Source: Schistosoma haematobium
Taxonomy: Eukaryota > Platyhelminthes > Trematoda > Strigeidida > Schistosomatidae
Direction: 5' to 3'
NCBI RefSeq assembly: GCF_000699445.3
Contig: NC_067199.1
Span: forward strand, 34,952,902-35,016,901
DNA: 64,000 nt
How positions within the stretch are numbered: the first letter of the stretch is position 1; each line of letters begins with the position of its first letter. Of the stretch, positions 11,894 through 23,300 are shown one piece after another. Below the pieces are notes generated by a model. That model had not been told where the DNA came from and searched no databases. It worked only from the letters and a program-made list of their open reading frames with translations. Both the position numbers and the translations under genes were made by a program.

Positions 11894-12390
11894 GAGATTA
11901 GATGGTAGTTGGAGGTAGTCGACAGGAAACCCTGGACCCAGGTTTCGTGCTACTTGGCACTCGTCAGCAAGGTGTACCTGTAATCTTGAGGGAACTGGTG
12001 CTCCCTGGCGGATTCGATCTCGTGTCACCCAGCTTCACAGTCAGAGACGTTACCACTGAGCTATCCGAGCCGTGACTAACCTCCTGTAGGACTGAGATGT
12101 AATCACAATTGATTGATCACTGGGTGGTGATCAATGTCATGCTTGTCTAGTCCTTATTAGTGCAGATCGAATGCTATCGATTATGTTGCAATGTGGCCAC
12201 CAGTCTAGGTGACTCGACATTGCGGGCACTATATATTGAGATTAGATGGTGGTTGGAGGTAGTCGACAGGAAACCCTGGACCCGCGTTGGACCAGGACCA
12301 TGTTGCAACATGGTCGATAGCATTCGATCTTCACTAATAAGGACTAGACGCGCATGACATTGATCACCACCCAGTGATCAATCAATTGTG
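11894..12390 (-). repeat. Composite family C SINE insertion with exact 13-bp TSD
   Basis: The whole 497-bp block is flanked by aaaatatcttcct at 11881-11893 and 12391-12403, so it entered as one unit. Read on the minus strand, a partial unit (5' cacaattgattgatc ... catctaatct) is followed by a second unit with a tRNA-like head (A-box-like TAGCTCAGTGGTAACG, B-box-like GATCGAATCC), a hammerhead (11929-11973) and the 3' end ...caactaccatctaatct. Arms 12103-12191 and 12303-12391 form an 89-bp inverted repeat with an 111-bp spacer. The element thus shows both tandem and fold-back joins. Confidence 0.8.
11929..11973 (-). ncRNA. Hammerhead ribozyme motif, family C, core intact
   Basis: Minus strand: stem I CCTTG/CAGGG, core CTGACGA, stem II GTGC/GCAC with loop CAAGTA, GAA, octamer ACCTGGGT, C17 (complement of g11935). 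All invariant residues are present. Stem II and stem III sequences differ from families A and B while preserving pairing, so this is an independent lineage rather than a mutated Smα copy. Confidence 0.75.
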
Positions 12391-12924
12391 AAAATATCTT
12401 CCTCTTATCTAATAATCCCTAGGATGGTCAAAAAAACTATCATCAGATCGTTCCAATACATCACCATTCATTATTAACATTTTGTTGTTAGTCAAAATAA
12501 TGTCGTGAGCCATTGATGAAACCATTAAATTAATTAACCAATTGTTCAGCGGTTACAAGTGTACTCAACCCGATTTGGTTTATAACAGGAAGATTGGATA
12601 GTTAGTTTATGAAATCGTACTATATTACAAAGTTAAATTAAACCATTAAACTATGATACATGAAATATTTCAAGTTAAGCGAGTTAAATAAAGACGTATA
12701 AATTTGGATAAACAGTCTTATCGCTGATAACTTAGAAGAAACATTCAATTTACTTCTGATTGATTGAACAAGTTGATAGTATTAAATATGATGAAATATA
12801 AGCTCTGAAAGAAACGTATGATCAAAATCACTATTGAAGCTCAAATAGAATATACTTTTATACGAAAAAAATTACTATTCAGTTCCGATGATATTTAATG
12901 ACTGAAATATATTTAATTTGGAAC

Positions 12925-12995
12925 GAATGTCTAGTGCTTCCAGGTTTTCTATGGTTGTTTAGCTTCAAATGACTCATGATCTTAACTATTAGAAT
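12925..12995 (+). repeat. 5'-truncated family B tail
   Basis: Starts within the hammerhead 3' flank (gtctagtgcttccaggttttc) and continues through the tail to ttaactattagaa. A typical truncated retroposon end. Confidence 0.65.
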
Positions 12996-13284
12996 AATAA
13001 TTGCTTTATTTGATATCATTTTGATCTAACTTCAATTGAGCATTGAGTATTGAATATTAATTCGAAATGAAAATGAAATATGTCGCTAAGACTGATAGTC
13101 ATTGGTATCATGGTACTTATTGTAGTTACTTAATACTTTCATTGTCTTTCTAGACAACGTCATCAAAGTGAATTTCAATTCTTGGTTAATTTAGGTTTTA
13201 TTATTCAACTTGAAGAATAGAATTCTGTTAAAAGCGTCCTCTTGAGTTACAGAATTTTGTTTCTTCATCAAGAAAAAAATAAAT

Positions 13285-13430
13285 TTTGATCAGTATCAGA
13301 AGGAGTTTTGTAGAGATTGTAGTAATTTCAATAGTTGAGATCATGAGTCAATTGAAGCTAGATCACCATGGAAAGCTTTGAAGCAATGAACGGCCGTCTC
13401 GCCCTAATATAGGACTTACTATGATACTTT
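13285..13430 (-). repeat. Family B SINE fragment, antisense
   Basis: Begins tatcagaaggagttttgtag (3' tail, antisense) and reaches the hammerhead at about 13378-13420 (gaacggccgtctcgccctaatatagg), where it stops. The 5' part of the hammerhead core is missing. Confidence 0.7.
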
Positions 13431-13520
13431 TAACCGGTTCTATTCATATCAATCATTAAACTTTATAATTTTGCAATAAGAATTTAAAAAACATGATAGA
13501 TTATAACAAGTATTCACTTT

Positions 13521-13658
13521 TGATGGAGTTTTGTTCTCTGAGTTGGATGGTTTGGTCGTGGAGCTTTCATTGTTCTTCTGAACGACATGATGTCGCTCAG
13601 AGAACAAAATTCCATCAAAATCATCCACCTGAGCTACAAATCTTCTCCATTCATCTCA
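13521..13658. mobile_element. Family P short retroposon with exact 15-bp TSD, fold-back form
   Basis: Flanked by acaagtattcacttt at 13506-13520 and 13659-13673. The 138-bp insert reads antisense (tgatggagttttgttctctgag...) to about 13590, then sense to a 3' end ...cttctccattcatctca. Other copies: 34706-34925, 46038-46211, 61888-61984. The family may derive from a Penelope-like or other retroelement; I cannot confirm which. A 76-residue frame through it is chance. Confidence 0.75.
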
Positions 13659-13724
13659 ACAAGTATTCACTTTTTATTTTATTCATCACAGTTATTATAA
13701 TCGACTTTGTAACATATAACTAAA

Positions 13725-16675
13725 ATTTAATTGGTTAATAAAGGTCACTGTTAAATAACTTGTTAATTATTGGTTAATTGTCTAGGTCACTTGATTGATA
13801 TCAATCTATGTTACATAATATACAGAGAATAAACGATCGAAATGAAAATGAATTCACTATTGAATTATATGTTAATACTAAAATGTAATTGAATAATATT
13901 TGCATTCTTTTTTTGAGTAAAATTATTTATCATAGACTGGGAGACGTTAGAATTCCATTGAAACTCGGTTGCCTTCTAGTAACTTGTTTTGAGATGAGTT
14001 CCTTAGGTTCTAGTGGAGTTCAGTCATATTACTAGTGAAATAGTTGTTACCAATGGTAGATGATGATTGCTATACTATATCGTGAACTGATTGAAGTTGC
14101 AAATGTGAATTTATGGATTCTAACTATGTAGTCTACAAATTAAGATTCCGTATCGAGACTTGAAATTCATTTGTTTGGCCTTTGACGGAGCCATAGATGT
14201 ACACTGCTAGTGAGTCTCACGTTAAGATAAAACCGCTGTCTAGTACCTTTGTTTTCAATAATATCCTCAAAAGAAGTATCTCTGTATTGAATTTGTCTCT
14301 TATAGATCACACAAAAACATTTAGAATTAACTTTGAAATGTATTAACATAATATAGTTACAGACTTATGTAATTATAATCTCACGATTTATTCTATTGCC
14401 CAGATAAAAGCACAGAAACAAGTTATTGTGTGTAGATCTGCAAAATAGAGAAAAAACGGACCATTTTAAACAAACAAAGCATATCACGTTATTGTATATA
14501 CATTATTTTATTGAAATGGATATGTCGCATATTCTCTCATTAACAATGAAAGTATACTAATCAAAGTTTTTATTTTTATTTCGACTCAACTAAAAGTGGA
14601 AACTAAGAGAAATTTCAATTAACATACTTTATATGTTACTTAACAACTGAGTAGTAATTAATGTCATATTTGTCTAGCCTTAAGTATTCACCGATTTCAA
14701 TCGATGGAATAAGAAAGTTGTCAGTAGTTTATGTGAGTCGACATTACATCCACTACGCTTCAATGTTAAGTTGTGGGTCACAATCAACAGAATACTCTGA
14801 ACCAAAGTTTTATTCTAGCTGGTATTCATTAATAAGATGAAGCTTGAATATTGAGAGGCCTAATGGTTTCCGTGGGTTTTGAATTTAGTTTACTCAACGT
14901 CATCCAACAGCCATGAAGGTAACTTGGTCGGTAGGATATGGTCGACAATAAGGGTTACACAAACATGATAGTATTTACCTTTTAGTGATAAATTGGTGTA
15001 AATATCTCAATCATACAAGATATCAGTCGTGACCTAAGTTCCTCAACGGTAACGTTGTGAACTGTGACAGTGAATGAAACGGGTTTGGATTTCCACCCCG
15101 ATCATCGTTTCAAATGAAACTATAAATACACCCTGAAAATAAGTTCCAGTTGTCATGAAAATTATGTAGACAGTCGGTTACCCTTAACCTCCAGCGTTGT
15201 GGAATCTTAACATTTCCTTTAATAGTCTGTCAAGTAACTTGAAAACTTCCGTTTATATTTCTCTTTTCTAATTAGGTGATATAAAGTAGTCAGTCGTTGT
15301 TAAGTTTACGCGTTATATAGAGGTACGTTTTGTCCCTGGAGAATGTACTAGAAACGTGTATGAAAGAATCTAGAAGAGGTTAAGACAAAAGTAAATGTTG
15401 GCCATCACCTTAGTAAGCACACATGATGCGCTTACACCAAACAATGTAAGCAATCAGTAATAATTAGCAATGACACTAATGCGAAATAAAAAGATACTAA
15501 CAGATGAGACGAAATTAATTACAGTAAGTTTTCCAATACATACACAGACATAATATTACATAATATACAAACCAATCAATCAGAAGCAGAAAATTAACTA
15601 AACATTAGAATTATTTACACAATTAAACTGAGAAAAACCAGTAGAAATGTTCTTATGATTTACTAGAAACTACTAGACTCTAGGTTACTTATAAGTATGT
15701 GGCTGTTATGGTGACATTTTCAAATGGTTAATACGATAATCCAAGCAAGCTTCCTGCAGACAATGGATGGAGCGGTTATCACTACTGATCACAAAGTTAG
15801 ATATAGGTAGTCGCTTGTTAAGAGGGGTCGATTCGGTTCATAAACATTTGATTCCACTAATTTGATCTTATATAACTTCTGTAATCATTTTGGTTCTAAG
15901 AGTATTTTTTATTAAGGAGAAACTCAGGGTTTGGCCTCTGGGGATCTTCTTTTGTAAGAGAATACTTCACAGTTCTCTGACCCACAGGATTTTAGTGCTG
16001 ATAATTCGCAAAAAAATACAGCAATTGAGTTGTACTTACAAAGAATATAAGTAATGATTGATAATGGTCACTAAATTCTTAACAGATTTACATAGATTGT
16101 TTAAAAGCGAAAACTAAAAAGAGAAAACTCTGATAAAGTAAACTTTCTAACTGGATTTCAGACTACAGTTTGTCAGCTGTTGAAATATTCAAAGCGTTGA
16201 ACATACAATTTCAATAAATTCTTGTTACAGCAGAATATGAGAAATGTTTACTTGAATTTATATGAAATTCATCTGTGATATACTGTGGGAACACTTAACC
16301 CATTTGTGATATTTAATTGTGTTTCCTTGTAAATATTAACAATAAGAAGACAAATATTCATGGAGTTCATGTAGCCAACAATGTTTATATTCAACCTTAC
16401 ATTGATGAGTACAAAAATTTTCATATAACTACTTCATCTATTCATGGAAGAAGACAAACAGATAAACTCTTAAGCATAATTAACTGACTGATGATTGTTT
16501 CATAAGAAAGAAGTGAGCTCTTTCCAATAGTAATAAATAAGTTTTCGTTACAATACTTAATAGTCCAGGATTGTAATAATTAAGAACCTGGAATAAACGG
16601 TTATCTTAATGTTTCTTACTTCTCTACAAATCTACAGTTAATGTTGGCTCATGTGAAAAATCAATGTGATGGTAA
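13725..16675. other. Gene-free interval with one very old SINE trace
   Basis: Around 14085-14260 a leader-like gaactgattgaagttgc, a tgcacactgc-like segment and ggagtc/aaaac pieces resemble a very decayed family B copy. Otherwise I see no gene, RNA or mobile element. Confidence 0.35.
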
Positions 16676-16689
16676 GCTTTTTATGTCTT

Positions 16690-16862
16690 ACATAGAATAT
16701 GCATCTTAGATAACCATTGAAAACCAGTAAGCACTGAATAGCTTTTTCGTCCTAGTATAAGACTACCTAGTCGATCTCATTGTAAATACTAAACCTTTAG
16801 ACCATTAAGCCGGTACCAAATGGTTCAAATTTCTAGCCTCAACTAATTTTACCATTGGTTTT
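16690..16862 (-). repeat. Old family B SINE copy
   Basis: Antisense: tail (accattgaaaaccagtaagcactg), hammerhead remnant (tttttcgtcctagtataagac), A-box side of the tRNA-like head (accattaagccgg) and leader (caaatttctagcctcaac). The core is incomplete. Confidence 0.6.
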
Positions 16863-17789
16863 AGTGAAATCTGTTTATAAAAATGGATATCTCTTAGTAT
16901 ACTTTAGATTTTTAGATTTAAAAATTGACACAATCACGGAAAATCATCCAAAATACAGTCACGTACTAAGAAAATCTTTTATAAATTTCTATCTGACTAA
17001 TCTCAGAAGGAATCATCACATCCATCGATTAATATTCATTAAAATCCTGTTAAAACTATCAGTATAGATTTGATATTAACGACAGTAGTTGACATTAGAA
17101 ACAACAGGTATTCGGTATACATTTTATTGTGAATATCTATACTGAGATGTAGATACATCACTGGGATCCACTATTAGTCACATATCTATCAATATGAATA
17201 AATTTATTATTCGTACTCATCCCCATATCGATGTACAGTTCTTCACAGATTATCCACTTTGTAGTCACCCAATAATATTAGTAGTTTTAAAAATGATGTA
17301 ATTCATCATTATTAAGATGAATACAAAAGCCAATAGGTTATGCAGTGATTACTCTTACAATAACAACGGGCCCTAGTTATTCACACTATCTGTAGTTTGG
17401 ATTCAAGTTTGAACATGGTTTTATCCATAAGTAATTTGTTCGTCAGTATGTTATGTCTTCATATATTTGGGCAAATAAAGTGTGTACCAAAACATATTGA
17501 GCAAATATTTCGATAATACTTAAACTAGCTAATAGTTATGCAATTTATTTTTCAAACCCTCAAAGTTTTTCATATGGGTAGAAAGAAAATCTACGGTAGT
17601 TTTAATATCACAGCCCTAATACTATTTGATAGATTCCTCATTATGGGTTATTTTAATAATTTCACAAAGCAGCTTCAAGGTACCTAATTGGAATTTAGGC
17701 ATATTTTCCTGCATTATTTTATATAATATGATTATTTTACAGACAAAACTATTCTACATAGATATTTGTAGTGAACTATTTCATTGATA

Positions 17790-18040
17790 TAGTGGAGTTC
17801 TGTGGAAATCATGTAATTTTCATGATATAAATCATGAGTTAATTAAAGTTGGACATTTACATCATTGGATGTCGGTAAATCGATCTTGTGATTAGACGTT
17901 TGAGTGTGAAAACGAAAGTCCTAGGTTCGATTCCCAGTGTAGTCGTGAGTGCACAGTATTGATGAGTCCCTTACTAGGGCGTAACAGCCACTCAGTGCTC
18001 CAAGGGTTTCAATAATGCTCAATTAGTGATTTAAACTCTT
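17790..18040 (+). repeat. Old family B SINE copy
   Basis: Short antisense tail piece (ggagttctgtggaaatc), then the sense leader (aaagttggacatttacatc), tRNA-like head with B-box TAGGTTCGATTCCC near 17922, and a hammerhead remnant (gtgcacagtattgatgagtcccttactagggcgtaacagcc). C3 and GAA are lost. Confidence 0.7.
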
Positions 18041-18199
18041 TTATTCATGATTGTAATACCATATTTCAAAATAACGTTGATGATAATAATATCTGAAAAA
18101 TTCCATCAAATAGATTTTTACAAAGTGTCTCTGTTTTTTGAGTTTATTCATTAATTCGATAGTAGTATTGGATTAATTATATAACGGGTTTTTTTTGTT

Positions 18200-18425
18200 T
18201 AATAATTATTTAATGGTTGGATTCATGAGTCGACTTAGGCTAAACAGCCTTGGAAAACCTGGAAGCACTAAACGACCGCTTCGTTCTACTGTGGGACTTC
18301 TCACCTGTGAGCATTCACGAAACGGTCGTTCAGTACTTCCAAGTTTTCCAAGGTGGTCTAGCTTAAATCAACTTATGAATCCCGCCATTAAATTACTACA
18401 ATTTCCACAAACCCTCATTCTGACA
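18200..18425. repeat. Palindromic family B SINE
   Basis: An antisense tail and hammerhead half to about 18300, then the same hammerhead half and tail in sense orientation (gaaacggtcgttcagtacttcc...) to ...cctcattctgac. The arms are long and similar. A 113-residue frame spans it by chance. Confidence 0.75.
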
Positions 18426-18439
18426 ATAATGATTATTTC

Positions 18440-18625
18440 TAAGCAAAGGTGGATAGTAGCTAACAGTGGAGTCCAGGACGCGTGTTTCGTCCTATTTGGG
18501 ACTCGTCAGCTGGATGTACCTGCATCACAGAGTTGATGTTCACTCTGGGACTCATTTGCCAATAACAGACTGATCAATTACCGTCTTAAACCTCAATGGG
18601 AAGATCCAAGCAAAATAATACCAAG
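18440..18625 (-). repeat. Smα (family A) copy, antisense hammerhead + sense 3' module
   Basis: Positions 18440-18540 are antisense Smα, including the hammerhead at 18472-18514. From about 18551 the sense 3' module follows (tttgccaataacagactgatcaatta... gggaagatcc). Same shape as the copy at 3146-3320. It abuts the family B copy at 18639. Confidence 0.75.
18472..18514 (-). ncRNA. Smα hammerhead ribozyme, core intact
   Basis: Minus strand: stem I TCCAG/CTGGA, core CTGACGA, stem II GTCC/GGAC, GAA, ACACGCGT, C17 (complement of g18477). This is the only Smα copy in the window with every conserved core residue. Its stem III octamer has lost perfect palindromy by one base (ACACGCGT versus ACGCGCGT). 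Confidence 0.8.
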
Positions 18626-18638
18626 TGAATAATTATTT

Positions 18639-19031
18639 TCAGAAGGGGTTTTGTGGAGATTTTAATAAATTCAATAGTTGAAATCATGAGTCAATTGAAG
18701 CTAGATCACCATGGAAAACCTAGAAGCCGCGACCAGTGGAGTTCAACCTGGTCTTTTATGAGATATCAACTCACTGATGATAATGGTGTACGGTGGCGCA
18801 ATTTCGTGAATTGGTTGAAGTTAGACATCAACACCGTTGGATGCCAGCTCAGTGGTGTTATGATTAAGCACTCGCGCGCGGGACTGATAGGTCCTGAGTT
18901 CGAACATCGCTGGGAGTGGGATCGTGAATGCATACTGCTGAGGAGTCCCATACTAGGACGAAACGGCCGTCCAGTGCTTCCAGACTTCCCATGGTGATCT
19001 AGCTTCAATTGATTCATGATTTCAACTATTG
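18639..19031. repeat. Long family B SINE with tRNA-like head, hammerhead and TSD
   Basis: Flanked by gaataattattt (18627-18638) and gaataatcattt (19032-19043), 12 bp with one mismatch. Starts with the antisense 3' tail, then runs in sense through the upstream domain (gaccagtggagttcaacc), leader, tRNA-like head (agctcagtggtgttatgattaagc; B-box gagttcgaac near 18896) and an intact hammerhead (18934-18977). About 390 bp. Overlapping frames of 114 and 91 residues are chance. Confidence 0.85.
18934..18977 (+). ncRNA. Hammerhead ribozyme motif, family B, core intact
   Basis: ACTG + CTGAGGA + GTCC..AGGAC + GAA + ACGGCCGT + C (18971) + CAGT. All core residues are present, stem I is at least four pairs, and the octamer is a perfect palindrome. 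It lies about 33 nt downstream of the B-box, so a Pol III transcript would include it. Confidence 0.78.
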
Positions 19032-19045
19032 GAATAATCATTTCT

Positions 19046-20324
19046 TTAAAAAAAAAAAAATATCATTCCATTTGTGTACTCCTAGTAACGCATCATTATT
19101 TACAATTTAACCAACCAAAATACTTTTTTCCATAAGAATGTACACATTCATAACATAAATACCGACTTTAAAAATGTATCAAGAATTTTTCCTAATACTT
19201 TTCCACAAATAGTAACAGTAATCATTATAATACAGATTATATCTTCAATCCTTTTGAATTTGTATGCCTAACTATGTAGGTATGTATGGCTTATCTTGTT
19301 AAGTATGTACATATTTTATTAGTGACTATAAAAACACTTCCCACTGTTTTCAACTGAATCGCAAAATTACTCGTCATTCTTAAGAATATGTCTAGTCTTA
19401 CACAATGAATATATGTATCTGTGCACATACATACATATACTTACTAGTACTATAACAACTACTAATGCATTTACTATCTCAAGGGATAGAGGGGTCTGAA
19501 TAGTTATAGAGTTAAAAATTTAAGACATTAAATGTAGCTTCAAAGTAATAATAAGGTCATTATGTGTCTAGCCGATCGCAATATAAATGTTATGTACACT
19601 TAAACTTCATATAAAACACGGTAAATTAAGTAATATCTATATTTCTATATAAATATACATACATTTTTATACATACGTGAAAATATACTTAAACCCATTT
19701 AGGTATACAACTATTCATTGTGGACATGCAGTATAGTCATTTTTCATACATGTCAAGGGTAGACAATTTATGTATTATTATTATTATTATTATTACTATT
19801 ACATCGACTTCTCTGTATGATGGAACAGAAAGAGAAAAAAACCCAGAGAGAAATTGTAGTGGGTGGGTGGGTGGTGATATCAAGACAGGTTTGTTTATTC
19901 AGTGTACACATATAGATATAGTATTAAATTAGATAGGACAAGAATTATAGAGGTGAGGGTAGAGAGATCATTTCTTTAGTGTAGAGAAGACCGAATTTAT
20001 TGTCATGATATTTCAAGCATTTATATAATATATAGATAGATAGATATATAAAATATATAAATATGTATTCTAATGTATTCGGTGTACATATTATTATAAT
20101 ATAATCGACAATTCGTTATTCCACCCCTCCAGAATAATAACTGTAATCGAACAAGATTCTTTTGAATTCATTACATATATATACAGATATATTACATACT
20201 GTGAGGATCAACCATTGTTTACTCCTTTGTAGAAATAATCAGTGATTGGTTATACAATCTATACAATTTATGATTAATGATTGGATTCTATTAATTAAAT
20301 GATTATTACATAAATAAATAAATA
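19046..20324. other. AT-rich interval upstream of the zinc-finger exon
   Basis: No repeat family from this window is recognisable here, unlike most neighbouring intervals. It has an ATT run (19777-19795), a GGGT run (19860-19873) and GATA/TATA-rich sequence (20030-20070). It may hold promoter or 5' UTR sequence of the downstream gene, but I see no decisive element. Confidence 0.35.
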
Positions 20325-20341
20325 TTCTGTTCATTCTATAG
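20325..20341 (+). other. Candidate 3' splice acceptor before the zinc-finger exon
   Basis: A pyrimidine-rich stretch ending ttcattctatag, 50 bases before the chosen start codon. If used, the exon would begin at 20342 with a short leader. It could equally be part of a single continuous 5' UTR. Confidence 0.3.
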
Positions 20342-20391
20342 AAAGATAATTGATAATTAAGACAGTTATTATTTTTAAAAAAGGAGGAAAC

Positions 20392-23300
20392 ATGAATGAA
20401 AATACTCAGTTCAATACTACTCAAAGATTGAATAAAATAAGTAGTGAATTATTATCTCATGAAGATAACGATAAATATGATAGTTTACAGAAATTTTCAT
20501 GTGAAACTTCATTATCATGTTCATCCCCATCAGTATCATTAACAATATCAATGTCTTCACCATTAAAGATAACTACATCTAAACCAATGTCTACAACTGT
20601 TACAACGACAACCATGAACAATTCACCTAAATCATCATCATCGTCATCTTCTTCATCATCATTATCACCATCATCATCATCGATACTTAGTTCTATGAAT
20701 TCGTTGAAACGTGCACGTTTTGATTCAAATCAAACGAATAATAATAATATTGATAACAAATCTTTTTCACCTAATCAATTTACATGTCCATGTGGTCGAA
20801 CAATGTTAGATTCAAGTGAATTTATGGAGCATGCATGTCAATGTCATGAATTTATGATGACTGCATCAAATTTCGCTGAAGTTATAGCTAAGAATACAGC
20901 AATGGTTATGTCGTCCGAATGGAATAAATGTTTTCAATCAGCAAATTTAAATAATTTTTCAATGAACAGCGTTCGCAATAATAATAATAATAATGACAAT
21001 AATGTTTTAGTTAAAAACAATGCAAATAACAAAGGGAATTCAAGTTTATTCCAATCAGCATTAGACTTATCATTTCGTTCAAATGAAATACCCTCTTCAT
21101 GCGTATCCTCCACATCGTCACCATCAATAATATCATCCTTAAATAATTATTATAATAATAGTAATAATAATACTACTAATAATAGACACGTATCGTCGCA
21201 TGTCAGTTGCCCACAATGTTCTTTCACAAGTACAGATATATCAGTTCTGTGTAAACATTTTGAATTGGAACATGATAACACTGGCCAATTTACATGCTCT
21301 AAATGTAATGAATCATATGATCAACTAATATATTATTTAAAGCATCAATTATTTGATAATTGTTTAAATTCATCCGATTGTTTTGATCGATTCTCTTCAC
21401 CTACTACTATTACTAATACTAATACTATCATCACTACTGATACATCATCATCGTTGAAAACAATGATAACATCAACGAATACCGATAGTATGATGTCATC
21501 CAGTGATACTCCTAATTATTATTCAATAAAAAATAATCAGGATCACGAAAAAGATCACCGTCATTATCAATCCCAACAACAACAATATCAAAATAGCCAT
21601 CGTCAACGTTATAATCATTTAAAACAAATGCATCATCTTCCAAGAAATCATTCGTCATCATCATCGCCAACATCATCTCCATCAAGAATACGTTCTAGCA
21701 ATGATCAATATAATGATGTTTCTATGTTAGATAAAAAATTAGTATGTAATGCATGCCATCAAACTGGTTTTCAACATACTGGTGAATTAATTAATCACTT
21801 AACTGAATGTCCAAAATTTATATCGTTTACTGGAAATATTGGCAATATTATTGGAAGCACCATAACTAATGAAAGTAATACTACTAATACAACTGCTACT
21901 AATATTACTGATATCATTAATCATAGTAATAGTAATAATATGAATTCTTTAAATTTACATATAAAAAATACACAAACACCTTCGACAATTAACCAATCAC
22001 AACAGTATAATCATGGTACATGTGTATCCCCATTATTGAATGGATTAATTAATAATTCAACATTTGATTTTGAGAAAAATTTCAATGATTTATTAAAATC
22101 CTCATGTGGATCATCAACATTTCATAATTACTTGACTACTACTAATACTACTACTAATAATAATAATAATAATCACTTTTCGTCGTCAAGTCGTTTTCCA
22201 TGTAATTCAACTCTTTCTGATAATAATGACAGTAATAATAAAACTTATCATCATAAAAATGTCAATTTATGTTCACCATACTCTTCACATGGTATAAATT
22301 CACAAAATTCCTATTCACATTTCTTATCAAATCTACAATCTCTTGGTAAATCATACTACAATGATACAACCAAATCTTCATCAACAACATTATCATTGGA
22401 TAGTTCAATAGATTCTCCAATGATTGAATTAAATCTTAGTAATAACGATACCTACAATTGTACTACATCTGTAAATTCACTACATATGAGTGAATTCAAT
22501 ACAAATCAACATATTAATAGTCATCCAGCACCTCTTTATCATGGTCGTATGGAAGAATTAACAACTGATCATCATCACGACCAACATCATCGACAATCAC
22601 ATCAATCTCAGCAGAATAATTCAATGAATAACTTACCACCACCATCATCATCAACAACAACATCTATTGAAAATATAACAGATTTGTCAAGACCATTTAA
22701 ATGTTGTCATTGTATTAAAGCGTTCAAATCAAAAGCATTACTAGATCAACATATGCATATACATTATCCACCAAAATATACATGTCGTTATTGTGCTAAA
22801 AAATATCGTTGGCCACCAGTATTTTATCATCATCAGCGTACATGTAAAAAACGACCTACAACATCAACTGCATGTACAAATAATGATATAAATAATACTA
22901 CAATAACTGTAACAATGTCAACAAATACTACTCATAATAATCAACATAATAGTAATAATAGTTCAATGAAACGTAATCATCACCATCATCATCATAATCT
23001 TAATTATTCAGATATTAGAAAAAATTTCCCAATTACATCAGATTCACTTACAAGTTTACGTTCAATAAATTCACAAATGAATGATACATTCCATAATAGT
23101 TTAACATCATTAAGAAATCCCAACGGTAATCTAAATGGGAGTGAAACACTTTCATCATATGGACATTCTTTGTGTTTACCTCCATTTAATTCAAATTCAT
23201 CAGCAAGTTTAATGGAATTGTCTAACAATTCAAATATATTTCATAATAACAGTAATAATAATAATCATGACGATGATGCAACTTTAATGCCACCACCACA

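Noticed and set aside
12103..12391. DNA transposon or MITE with 89-bp terminal inverted repeats
   Set aside because: The inverted arms are internal to a larger TSD-flanked unit (11894-12390), contain family C SINE sequence, and have no separate TSD.
18195..18997. Frames of 113, 114 and 91 residues
   Set aside because: All lie inside SINE families A and B; similar peptides recur wherever the repeat occurs.
20350..20391. Upstream start for the zinc-finger protein at 20350
   Set aside because: The codon there is TTG; the first ATG in frame is at 20392 with a favourable -3 A.
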